Positions 38,788 to 46,856 of a stretch of 50,174 nt of DNA are shown here, in pieces. This DNA comes from Kineosporia rhizophila (lineage in GTDB: Bacteria; Actinomycetota; Actinomycetes; Actinomycetales; Kineosporiaceae), in NCBI RefSeq assembly GCF_021277265.1, contig NZ_JAJSOH010000043.1:1-50174 (forward strand). The letters are read 5' to 3'. Under the pieces are notes generated by a model that ran no database searches, was not told the DNA's origin, and worked only from the letters and a program-made list of their open reading frames with translations. A program made the position numbers and the translations under genes. Position 1 is the stretch's first letter, and the number at the start of each line of letters is the position of its first letter.

Positions 38788-39858
38788 TTAGTGCGGGCGT
38801 GATTGTTCGGCTCGGTGCAGGGCCGCCTTCTGGGCTGCGGCGAGTGCGGTGAGAGCGAGGGCGGCCATGTCTTCTCTGGTGGGGTTTCTGGTGGTGGCCC
38901 ATTCGTAGACTTCACGGTCGGTGTGTTCGGCCCAGGTCACGAGGGGGTGGGCGAGCAGCGTCTGCAGAAGCGCGTCCTGGTCGGTAGGGGCGTCGTCGAG
39001 GACGGTGTGGCGGATGCTGTCGCGCAGGAAGATCCCCCATTCACCGTCCTCGCCACCGAAACTGACGTCGGCGCAGATTTCCTCGGTGGTGTAGGTGAAG
39101 TCCTCCTCGTCGAGTCCTTCGGGGAGGCCGATCCATCGTTGCGGGCATGCGGCTCGGGCTGCTGCGACCGCGGGGGCCTCCAGCATCTCGAGCAGGCTGC
39201 CTTTGAGGTCGGGCTCTGGTTCGGGTTCGGGCGTGGCCAGTTCGGGGACGACCTCACCGAACAGTTGCAGGCGCAGGAAGAGCAGCTCGTGCAGCCGGTT
39301 GGGGTCGTTGTAGCCGACCCGGGGGTGGTGGGGGTCGTGCTCGGCGGTCTGGGCTCCGATCGTGTTTCCGATGATTACGAGGGGGCAGAACCAGGTGCGG
39401 GGTTTGCCGCGCTTGGCGTGTGCGGGACGTAGGAGGGCTAGTTCGCCGTCGTCTGATCCGCTGCGGGTGGGGTGTCGCAGGATCTGCCATTCGACCGGTG
39501 GTGCTGCGGCGCGGGCTCTGAAGACTTCGCCGAAGTAGGCCGCGACGGCGCCCCAGAGCCACAGCTGATGCGGTGGCATGGTTTCGGTGCGGTGGCTGTA
39601 GGGGCGCCACCGTGTCCAGGAGGGGACGTCCGGTGGTGTGGTGGGCTGGTTGGTCTGGGCGAGTTCGGTGATGGCCCAGGCCCAGAGCGGACGCAGACTG
39701 TCTGGGGTGTGGTCCAGGGTGAGTCCGCTCTGGGTCTGTAGCCAGGCGATGGCCTGGGGAACATGGGCGAGCCAGTCGTGGAGACGCTGTTCGTCCTCGG
39801 TGGGCACACCTCGGAGGTCGTCTGCGGTTAGTGGCGCTTGTGGGGTGCCCATGTTCAC
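38788..39858 (-). CDS. Protein of unknown function next to the toxin-like gene; candidate immunity partner
   Basis: 356 aa, GTG 39858 (TGAGG about 7 bases upstream; ATG 39852 is an alternative). The stop of the large secreted protein gene is 13 bases before it, so they are co-transcribed. It is soluble and acidic, with Trp-rich parts (LRPLWAWAITELAQTNQP, MPPHQLWLWGAVAAYFGEV), TWFCPLVIIGNTIGAQTAEH and a very acidic linker (ATPEPEPEPDLKGSLLEML). The C-terminal helices end AALALTALAAAQKAALHRAE. Not recognised. The tight coupling to a secreted nuclease-like protein suggests an immunity or chaperone role, but at 356 aa it is longer than most immunity proteins. Confidence 0.7.
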   Translation of the reverse strand: MNMGTPQAPLTADDLRGVPTEDEQRLHDWLAHVPQAIAWLQTQSGLTLDHTPDSLRPLWAWAITELAQTNQPTTPPDVPSWTRWRPYSHRTETMPPHQLWLWGAVAAYFGEVFRARAAAPPVEWQILRHPTRSGSDDGELALLRPAHAKRGKPRTWFCPLVIIGNTIGAQTAEHDPHHPRVGYNDPNRLHELLFLRLQLFGEVVPELATPEPEPEPDLKGSLLEMLEAPAVAAARAACPQRWIGLPEGLDEEDFTYTTEEICADVSFGGEDGEWGIFLRDSIRHTVLDDAPTDQDALLQTLLAHPLVTWAEHTDREVYEWATTRNPTREDMAALALTALAAAQKAALHRAEQSRPH

Positions 39859-39871
39859 CAGGATGCCTCAC

Positions 39872-42800
39872 TCAGGGTGACGGGATGTGGATGACGAACT
39901 TGATGTCGTAGTCGTTCAGGCACTTCAGCACGGCGGCGTCGGGTCCGACGCCGTAGATGCCGCGGCTTTCGGACGGGACGAAGTGGATCACCTTGCTGGC
40001 GATGTCGCCGGCGTTGATCATGGCTCGGTCCTTGGCCATCTGGCCGCACAGGTCGCTCTTGCGGTTGAACCGCTTCACGGCGCCGGACTTGACCTCGATC
40101 GAGTGCTGGTCGGCTCCGTTGGTGTAGAGGACGTCGTGTTCGCGGTAGAAGACGTTGCGGCCGTCGCTGGGGCGGGGCTGGAAGACCCGGACGTTGGTGG
40201 TCTTGTTGCGTTCGGCCACCCAGCCTGGCTTCAGGATGGGCATGACGAGGTCCTGGACCTGGATCTCGGCGATTTCGTTGGCTTTCTGGCTGCCGGCAGC
40301 GCGGGCCCAGGGCATGTTGACGGCTCGGGCGTCGGTGATGCGCTTGCTGCTGGACAGGGCGGTGAGCAGGTCGTCGATGTTGCCCCGCTTGGCGATCTTG
40401 AGGATGACCTCGGGGTGGAAGCCTTCGGATTCGAGGGCGTTGAAGCGGGTGCCGAGGGCCTTGCGTAGGGCGTGGATCTGGATGCGTTCGCTGAGCAGGT
40501 TGCTGCGGACGATCCAGGCGGCGGCGTCGTTGGCCTTGTGGGGGTAGGCGTTGACGTATTTCCCGATCTTGCCCAGGCCGGCGAAGCTGTCTCCGTAGAA
40601 GGGCAGGAGTCCAGCGAGGCTGAAGCCGGTGCCGACGAGGTCGTTGTTGCTGATGCCGGCGACGGCGTCGCGGATGTCGATCAGGGGGACGAAGGAGCCG
40701 GTGAGGGATCCGGCGAGGCGGGCGATGCTGTCGTCGGGAGCGCAGCCCAGCCAGGTGATGTCTCCGCAGATGGCGCCCTGGAGGAAGTCCTTGAGGTACT
40801 GGTTCTGGCTGACGCGGGTGTCGAAGGTGGTGGGGCTCAGGCCCTGGTTGTCGGCGTTGTCGACCTCGTAGCCGTCGTTGAGTTCGTCGCCGTCGGTGTC
40901 GGCGGTGAGGGGGTCGGTGCCGAGGTCGAATTCGTCGCCGTCGGCCAGGCCGTCGCTGTCGGTGTCGGCGTGCAGGGCCTGGGTGCCCTCGTCGATCTCG
41001 GTGGTGTCGGGGATCCCGTCGTGGTCGCCGTCGGTTGAGCGGGGATCGGAGACCGCGCCGTAGATGAGGGATTCGTCGATGAGCTCGGCGGGCAGGTCGA
41101 GCTGTTCGGCCTGGAAGGCGGCGCCGAGTTCGTCGTAGTCGTTCAGGCCGTCGCCGTCGGTGTCGGGCTTGGTGGGGTCGGAGGTGAACAGCCGGCCGTC
41201 GAGGCTGGTGGAGCCGTGGATCTCGAGGTAGTCGCTGGCGCCGTCGCCGTCGGTGTCGAGGCTCTCGTCGTCCGGCAGGGTCGGCTTGGGCGGGGGCGGG
41301 CGCTTGAAAGCGTCGTAGAAGTCGGGGATCTCGCTGTAGGTCCCGCCGCTGGCGGCGGCCAGTTCCTTCAGCCACGCGTGGCGGGAGGGGGAGCCAACAC
41401 CCATGACGTGGATCGGGGCGTAGGTGTCGGTCGGCAGCGGGTCAGGGAAGGTGTGCTGGCCGAACTCCGACACTCCGGTCTCACCGTTGCTGACCAGGAC
41501 GCCGACTGTGGGCCGGCACCAGTTGTTGGCCTCTGCCTTGGTGAGCCCGGCCTGCTCCAGGACCTCGGGAATGCTCTCGGGGGCGTTGATCCAGCGGTCA
41601 CGGTACTCGTCCCAGTCTGGACCGGGCGGGCCGATGGCCTTCTTCCACCCGGCCAGGTCCCAGGACGCGACCGGCTCGGGCAGGCCCGAAGCTAGACCGT
41701 GGGGACGATCGCCGCGGGTCCAGCCGTAGTTGGTCTGGGAGACCTCCCACTGCCAATGGTCGGGGACAGACTCTTCCCCGATCCCACCGGCGTACCAGGC
41801 CACAGCTAGTTCGTCGCCCTTGTGCAGCTGGTCAACCACGGCTTTCGTGGCGGTGAAGCGTTCGCCTGAGGGGTCGTCCTGGCTGGTGAAACGCGAGGCG
41901 TCCAGCAGGACCCGCATCCGGATGCTGGGAGTGGTGGTCTTGGCGGTGGCGCATGCGGTGAGCCCTTCGCGCCAGGCGTCCAGGTCGACCACGGCGTACC
42001 GCACGCCCAGGGTGGCGGAGGTGACGGTGACGGTCTTGTTGGCGGTGGAGTAGCTGAGGTCTTCGTCGTCCTCGTCGACCGGCAGCCAGCCGGTGGCGTC
42101 TGGGTCGAACTTCATCAGCGACAGGCCGGAGTAGTCCGCGTCAGCGACGGTGTCGGCGACGTCGAGTTTCAGGGTGACCGTGCTGGGGCTGGTGCTCGAA
42201 GTCGTGCGCAATGCCGCAGTCGAGGTGGTGCTGGAATCCGATGCAGGTTGTGAGCTTTGGGCTCCGACGCCGGCGGTGACGGCGCCGGGCAGGGTGCCGG
42301 TGAGGTTGGTGCTGGTCAGGGTCCAGGTATTGGCGTCGGCTCGTCCGCGCACGGTGGCCGTTGCCCCGGCGGCGCGCTTGACGCGGTTGACGGTCTCGGC
42401 GGCATCGGAGGTGCCGTTGCCGTCGGAGTCAGCTTCGAGCGGGTTGAGGTCGTTGTCGATCTCGACTCCGTCGCTGACCTCGTCGGCGTCGCTGTCGCTG
42501 TTGAGGGGGTCGGTGTTGGTGTCGGTGAGCTCGTCGCGGTCGTTCAGGCCGTCGCCGTCGGTGTCGGCTGCGGTGGGACTGGTGTGGTGGGTGGCTTCCC
42601 GGGCGTCGGTCAGGCCGTCCTGGTCGGTGTCGCCGAGGCCGTCCTTGGTGCCGTCGCCGTCGGTGTCCTTCTTCAGGGGTGAGGCCACGGCGGCCAGGTC
42701 GATCGCTTCGACGGCGTCGCTGAGGCCGTCGTCATCGGTGTCGGGGGCCCAGGGGTTGGTGCCGGCCCGGAACTCGGCCAGGTCGACGAGCTTGTCGGCG

Positions 42801-43354
42801 TCGGTGTCCTGTTCGGCGGCGGTGAGCGGCACGCCCAGGGCGCTGAGCGCCTGGTGACCGCGCTCGATCGCGGTGGACCACTGGGTGAGCAGGTCCTTGG
42901 CGCCGGAGCGGGCGCGGGCGGCTTCGGCATCGTCGCGTGCCTTCTTGCCCTCGTTCAGCAAGGGTGTGGCCGTGGCCACCTTCGCGCTCGGGGCGCCGGC
43001 TGCGGACACAGCCAGGGCCGCGTCCGCGAGTACCACTCGCGCTTCGCGTCGTGCCGCCAGGACGAGGGAGCAGGCGTCGATGCTGCCTGCGTCCAGGAAG
43101 GCCACGTCGTTGGCACTGGACCAGTTCGCTGAAGCGCGGCGGTCGCCGTCCAGCATGCCTTCGGTCTCTGCCTCGAAAGCGGCCCGCGCGGGGGAGTCCT
43201 CGGCGCTGAGCGCTGCGGCAGACCGGTAGGCGGCCGCGGTGTCGGAGGAGGTGTACCAGTTGCAGTACAGCGGGTCCGCAGCGGCCGGCCCTGCAGTTCC
43301 CAACCCTGCAATGGCCATCACCGCCGCGACTGCACTCGCGCGCCAACGCTTCAC
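39872..43354 (-). CDS. Large secreted multidomain protein with calcium-binding-type repeats and PD-(D/E)XK-like C-terminus; putative polymorphic toxin
   Basis: 1160 aa from GTG 43354 (GGGAGA upstream); the frame open to 43444 adds only a basic stretch. A Sec signal peptide is at residues 1-26 (cleavage likely after GPAAA). Two blocks of thrombospondin-type-3-like repeats (DTDGDGLNDxxE pattern) lie at about 180-330 and 730-870. Between them, at about 490-690, is a vWA-like domain (IRMRVLLDASRFTSQDDPSG, then VGVLVSNGETG). After the second repeat block comes a Gly/Leu/Ala segment (about 880-950, GTGFSLAGLLPFYGDSFAGL) resembling pre-toxin regions. The end has HDVLYTNGADQHSIEVKSG (D1074, E1087, K1089), a PD-(D/E)XK nuclease-like signature. 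Likely a surface or released antagonistic protein. Toxicity is inferred. The 300 bp upstream hold no other feature I can call. Confidence 0.75.
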   Translation of the reverse strand: MKRWRASAVAAVMAIAGLGTAGPAAADPLYCNWYTSSDTAAAYRSAAALSAEDSPARAAFEAETEGMLDGDRRASANWSSANDVAFLDAGSIDACSLVLAARREARVVLADAALAVSAAGAPSAKVATATPLLNEGKKARDDAEAARARSGAKDLLTQWSTAIERGHQALSALGVPLTAAEQDTDADKLVDLAEFRAGTNPWAPDTDDDGLSDAVEAIDLAAVASPLKKDTDGDGTKDGLGDTDQDGLTDAREATHHTSPTAADTDGDGLNDRDELTDTNTDPLNSDSDADEVSDGVEIDNDLNPLEADSDGNGTSDAAETVNRVKRAAGATATVRGRADANTWTLTSTNLTGTLPGAVTAGVGAQSSQPASDSSTTSTAALRTTSSTSPSTVTLKLDVADTVADADYSGLSLMKFDPDATGWLPVDEDDEDLSYSTANKTVTVTSATLGVRYAVVDLDAWREGLTACATAKTTTPSIRMRVLLDASRFTSQDDPSGERFTATKAVVDQLHKGDELAVAWYAGGIGEESVPDHWQWEVSQTNYGWTRGDRPHGLASGLPEPVASWDLAGWKKAIGPPGPDWDEYRDRWINAPESIPEVLEQAGLTKAEANNWCRPTVGVLVSNGETGVSEFGQHTFPDPLPTDTYAPIHVMGVGSPSRHAWLKELAAASGGTYSEIPDFYDAFKRPPPPKPTLPDDESLDTDGDGASDYLEIHGSTSLDGRLFTSDPTKPDTDGDGLNDYDELGAAFQAEQLDLPAELIDESLIYGAVSDPRSTDGDHDGIPDTTEIDEGTQALHADTDSDGLADGDEFDLGTDPLTADTDGDELNDGYEVDNADNQGLSPTTFDTRVSQNQYLKDFLQGAICGDITWLGCAPDDSIARLAGSLTGSFVPLIDIRDAVAGISNNDLVGTGFSLAGLLPFYGDSFAGLGKIGKYVNAYPHKANDAAAWIVRSNLLSERIQIHALRKALGTRFNALESEGFHPEVILKIAKRGNIDDLLTALSSSKRITDARAVNMPWARAAGSQKANEIAEIQVQDLVMPILKPGWVAERNKTTNVRVFQPRPSDGRNVFYREHDVLYTNGADQHSIEVKSGAVKRFNRKSDLCGQMAKDRAMINAGDIASKVIHFVPSESRGIYGVGPDAAVLKCLNDYDIKFVIHIPSP

Positions 43355-43657
43355 AGAGGTTCTCCCAGGGGTGATCAGAAGGGGATGAGATCGCCCGCCC
43401 GAGATCTGGCGGCGTCGCTGCGGAGCAGACCGACGCCGTTTCACAGAGTATTCACAGCAGGACTTCCGGTAACGGTAAGCAACCCCTCCTACTCTTAGCT
43501 ACTACCTCACCCAGAAGGCCCAACCTTCAAAGGCGCTGAAACTCATTGCGTCACAATGAGCCTGAGGGGCCTGCCATGCAGTGTGCTGGGCCAGTACGCC
43601 TGAGCCCGCGTCCCCGGCAGGTTCAGCACCCCGGAAACGATCGACGGAGCTGGCTCA

Positions 43658-44064
43658 TCACTGCTGATCCGCACCTCGCTGGTCTGTGTCGCGCTCGCTC
43701 TGGTTCTCCAAGCTGGCGATCTGGGCTTGTAGTGCGGCCACTTGCCCCTCGTGCGCGGCGATCAGTTTTGCCCGGGGCCTCGGCTGCCTGCTGGCGGTCC
43801 TCGCGGGCGCTCTTCGCGGATGCGGTCCAGGTCCGTGTCGTGGCGTTCCTGCTGCTGGTCGAGGCGCTCGCGGGCGGCGGTGAGCTCGGCCTGCAGGCGC
43901 TCGACCTCGGCCCGGGAGGCATCGGCGGCGGCCTCGGCCTGACTGACGCGCTGCTCGGCCTCGTCCCGGGTGGTCTGGATGTGCTCGGCTGCCTCTGCCT
44001 CCGCGATGGCCTGGGCGACCTGCGCGGCCGCGTTCTGCGCAGTGAGCGGGCAGAGCGCTCGCAA
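43658..44064 (-). pseudogene. Frameshifted relic of a KfrA-like coiled-coil gene
   Basis: Three reading frames in succession encode parts of one protein: AEAAEHIQTTRDEAEQRVSQ and EVERLQAELTAARERLDQQQ in the first, a short EDRQQAAEAPG piece in a second near 43790-43815, and AKLIAAHEGQVAALQAQIAS in a third. The end matches the C-terminus of the intact neighbour (TAAHEAQVAALQAQI, gene 44654-46174). A stop codon lies just upstream of 44064, so the N-terminus is also missing. Two frameshifts near 43780-43820 break it. Confidence 0.7.
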
Positions 44065-44230
44065 CAGCTAGCTGCGGCGGTGCGGGATGGCTGGGACGAC
44101 GACCGGGTGCGTGACGTCCTGCTGCACATCGACCCGGCACAGGGCCTGTTTTTCTGACAACCGCGCCCGGCCGCCGCCCGGCGGCTCTGTTCGGACTCAA
44201 CATCCGAACTGCGGTCACCGGGCGGCGGCT

Positions 44231-44416
44231 TCAGCTGCTCTCGGGTGTTCCTTGGACGGGCTGCCACGCGGTGAGCTCGCGATCGATGGCGTCGCTGCGC
44301 TCAGCGCGGATCCCGGCGAGGTACGCGCGGTCTGCTCCGCGGCTGGTGTCGATGCTGCCGGCAGCGTAGTCGCGGCGGCCCTGAGCGTAGGCGGTGCTCG
44401 TACTTCCGGCGTCCAT
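44231..44416 (-). CDS. Small protein of unknown function
   Basis: 61 aa, ATG 44416. Helical and charged (TSTAYAQGRRDYAAGSIDTS, then GADRAYLAGIRAERSDAIDR). It follows the next small gene by about 30 bp in the same direction, so it is probably the third gene of the KfrA-like operon. No recognised domain and no strong ribosome site, so it is moderately uncertain. Confidence 0.5.
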   Translation of the reverse strand: MDAGSTSTAYAQGRRDYAAGSIDTSRGADRAYLAGIRAERSDAIDRELTAWQPVQGTPESS

Positions 44417-44447
44417 CCATCCACTGTCGCACCGGATGCCCGGATCG

Positions 44448-44648
44448 TCACCGGTTCAGGCGGTGCTCGGCCTCGTCGGCGGCCTGTCCGAACATGGCGG
44501 CGTAAGCACGGGCCTCGTCCGGCCAGAGATCGACCTCGAAGAGGTGACCCTCTTGAGTCTCCAGCTGCGCACGCACCTTCCCCTCTGCCGTCGCGGCCAG
44601 GTTCAGTCGCACGAGTCCTGTTACCGGCTTGCCGGTGTTGTAACTCAT
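44448..44648 (-). CDS. Small beta-rich protein of unknown function
   Basis: 66 aa, ATG 44648, five bases after the stop of the coiled-coil gene, with AAGGGG upstream. The sequence (VTGLVRLNLAATAEGKVRAQ, then LETQEGHLFEVDLWPDEARA) shows alternating strands and a C-terminal helix (YAAMFGQAADEAEHRLNR). Not recognised. Probably co-transcribed with the KfrA-like gene. Confidence 0.65.
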   Translation of the reverse strand: MSYNTGKPVTGLVRLNLAATAEGKVRAQLETQEGHLFEVDLWPDEARAYAAMFGQAADEAEHRLNR

Positions 44649-44653
44649 CGCTG

Positions 44654-46174
44654 CTACCCCTTCGTCTGGCTCTGATCGTTCGGGTCGCTGGTCTGGGTGT
44701 CGTGGCTGCGGATCTGCGCCTGGAGTGCGGCGACTTGGGCCTCGTGGGCGGCGGTCAGCTGGGCCTGGATGCCGGCCGCGCGTTCGCGGTCTTCCTGGTG
44801 CTCGGCTCGCAGCCGGGCCAGTTCGGACTCGTAGCGCTGCTCGTCGCGTTCGCGGCGCTGGCGGGTCTCGTCCAGCTCGGCCTGCAGGCGCTGGGCCTGC
44901 TCGCCGGCGGTCTTCGCGGCGGCGGCTTCACGCACCGCTGCGTCGTGCTCGTTGGTCGCGGCTTCGCGGGCCTGAACGGCCTCGTTCCGGGTGGCTTGGA
45001 GTTCGGCCTGGAGCCGTTCCTGTTCGGCCTGGTAGCGCTGCTCGTCGCGGTCGCGACGCTGGCGGGTGTCCTGCAGCTCGGCCTGGATCCGCTCGGCCTC
45101 GGCCCGGGCAGCGGTCGCGGCCGCGGCTTCGCGGACCGCGGTATCGTGGTCGCGGGCGGCGGCGTCGCGGGCCTGCTCGGCCTGCGTGCGGGCGGCGGCG
45201 ATTTCTTCGCTGCTTTCGGCCTGGATCCGGGCTATCCACTCGGTCGCTTCGCGCTGGCCTTCGGCGATCTTCTCGCGCGCGTCCTGCTCGCCCTGCTTGA
45301 CCCGCTCCTCAGCCGCACGCTGGGCGTCCTTGATCTGCCGGGCGGCATCGTCACGGCTGGCCTGGGCCGCGTCCTGGGCGGCCTTGACCTGTGCGGCCGT
45401 CTCCCGCTGGTTCTCCTCGATGCTGGCAGCGGCCTGGGCCCGGATCTGCTCGGCCTCCTCCAGCGCGACGCGGATCCGCTCGGCGGTGCCGGCCTCGAGC
45501 TCCTCCAGGGCGCTGACGGCCTCGTCGCGGATCTCGATCGCGGACGCGGCGCTCTCGCGCGCTTCCCGTTCGGCGCGCTCGGCCCGCTCGGCCCGGGTTT
45601 TGAAGGTGCTGATCTCGGCGGCGGCCTGGGTCCGGGCGTCGGCGATCTCAGCGGAGGCGGCCTCGGGGTCATCCAGGATCGGGGCGACCTGCTCGGCCCT
45701 GGTCATCAGCCGCCCAAGCACCTCCAGCTGGGTCCCGATCGTGGTGACGCTGTCCTTCCACAGTGACCCGAGCACCGGCACCGCCGCGGCGCCGTCGGAC
45801 ACCGGGCGCCCTTCATCCAGGACCAGCTCGTCCTCGGCCTCACTCATCCCGGCCCGGCGGCGCTTCTCCTTGCCCCACTTCTCCCGCAGGCGGAACGCCT
45901 TCAGCGGCGTGTGCTGCGGATCGTCGCAGTAAGCCGCCGGGCGCCCCGTGCTGGACCCCTTGCCCTTCCCGACGGGTTTCGCCGGCTTGGGCGGCACCTC
46001 CCGCCCGCACACCCGGTCCTCGTCCTGGCCACCGTCCAGCAGTCCCACCGGGAACGAACACACCCCGGCCGGCACCCCCGTCGGCTCAGGCGCCGGTCCG
46101 GCCCCGCTGCCCGGGACCCCCGCATCGGGCAGAGCTTCACCGTCCGGCCGCCCACTCACGCTCTGTTCGCTCAT
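44654..46174 (-). CDS. Alanine-rich coiled-coil protein with KfrA-like architecture
   Basis: 506 aa, ATG 46174 (TAGGA upstream). N-terminal ~110 residues: cysteines and histidine in VCSFPVG, VCGREVPP and YCDDPQHTPLKAFRLREK suggest a small metal-binding or DNA-binding head. From about 150 to 490 it is a continuous Ala/Glu/Arg/Gln coiled coil (for example TRAERAERAEREARESAASA). The layout (DNA-binding-type head plus long coiled coil) is that of KfrA-type plasmid proteins, which act as autoregulators and help segregation. The AT-rich repeat cluster at 46196-46249 directly upstream would be its operator. Family assignment rests on architecture only. Confidence 0.65.
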   Translation of the reverse strand: MSEQSVSGRPDGEALPDAGVPGSGAGPAPEPTGVPAGVCSFPVGLLDGGQDEDRVCGREVPPKPAKPVGKGKGSSTGRPAAYCDDPQHTPLKAFRLREKWGKEKRRRAGMSEAEDELVLDEGRPVSDGAAAVPVLGSLWKDSVTTIGTQLEVLGRLMTRAEQVAPILDDPEAASAEIADARTQAAAEISTFKTRAERAERAEREARESAASAIEIRDEAVSALEELEAGTAERIRVALEEAEQIRAQAAASIEENQRETAAQVKAAQDAAQASRDDAARQIKDAQRAAEERVKQGEQDAREKIAEGQREATEWIARIQAESSEEIAAARTQAEQARDAAARDHDTAVREAAAATAARAEAERIQAELQDTRQRRDRDEQRYQAEQERLQAELQATRNEAVQAREAATNEHDAAVREAAAAKTAGEQAQRLQAELDETRQRRERDEQRYESELARLRAEHQEDRERAAGIQAQLTAAHEAQVAALQAQIRSHDTQTSDPNDQSQTKG

Positions 46175-46195
46175 GGGTACATCCTACCGGAAAAA

Positions 46196-46249
46196 ATTTC
46201 ATTTCATATTATTATTTCATTTCGTTTCGTTGTTAAAATGAAATGAAAT
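46196..46249. promoter_or_regulatory. AT-rich repeat cluster before the KfrA-like gene
   Basis: ATTTCATTTC occurs at 46196-46205 and 46214-46223, and its complement GAAATGAAAT at 46240-46249, with TTTCG repeats between. This is the most AT-rich stretch of the window. It may be the operator/promoter of the leftward coiled-coil gene and the DNA-unwinding element of a replication origin. Confidence 0.65.
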
Positions 46250-46342
46250 AAATAGTGAGACCGAGAGGCGGAATCGGCCGAATGGAGGGATGCGGACATG
46301 GGTGAGACTGCTCATCTCGATGGGCAGCGACCACTCCGTTCT

Positions 46343-46440
46343 GCTCGCCGGGGCGTCAGTGCTGATGGCTGCTGTGCTCGCTCAGGTGTCAGTAGCTGCT
46401 CGCTGATGTGACAGTGGTTTGCTCATTCGTGTCAGTAACC
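46343..46440. other. Iteron-like repeats, candidate replication origin
   Basis: Four imperfect copies near GCTCGCTNNNGTGTCAGT: 46343-46363, 46376-46397, 46398-46419 and 46421-46440. Start-to-start distances are 33, 22 and 23, that is about three, two and two helical turns. They lie next to the AT-rich cluster and on the same side of the replication-type gene at 46857-49316. I see no gene between 46175 and 46856. Confidence 0.55.
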
Positions 46441-46856
46441 AGTTCCGTGGCTTAGCGCGGTCTCCAGCGTCAGATGGACGCACTCACGGCAGCCGGGTGC
46501 TGGCGGATCTTCGCCGAGAAGCGGTCCGGGCGTGACACCGCCCGCCCGCAGCTGACCGCGTGTCTGGACTTCATGGCCACGGCGACACTCTCGTCGTCCC
46601 GTGAGCGGTCACGTGCTGGGGAGCGGCTGGCGTTATAGCGGGAAAACGTGGGGCCCTTGGTGCTTCGGGGGCGATGGTCCGAGGTTGAGCGTGCTGGTTG
46701 GTCGGCGGCACTTGCGGTGACAAACGCACTCCGGACTCGACTAGGGCTCTGCGCGCATTCTGCCCAGTGGCTCCAAACGTTTGCCCGGAGACCATCGGCG
46801 TTGCTCAAAGGGGGGAAGCCGTTCGAGCATGGCAGGGCCTCTCGTCGTAGATGGGG

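Noticed and set aside
43546..44157. Rightward 203-codon frame opposite the KfrA-like relic
   Set aside because: It is the antisense shadow of a coiled-coil sequence; the Leu/Gly/Ala pattern is the complement of Glu/Ala/Arg codons.
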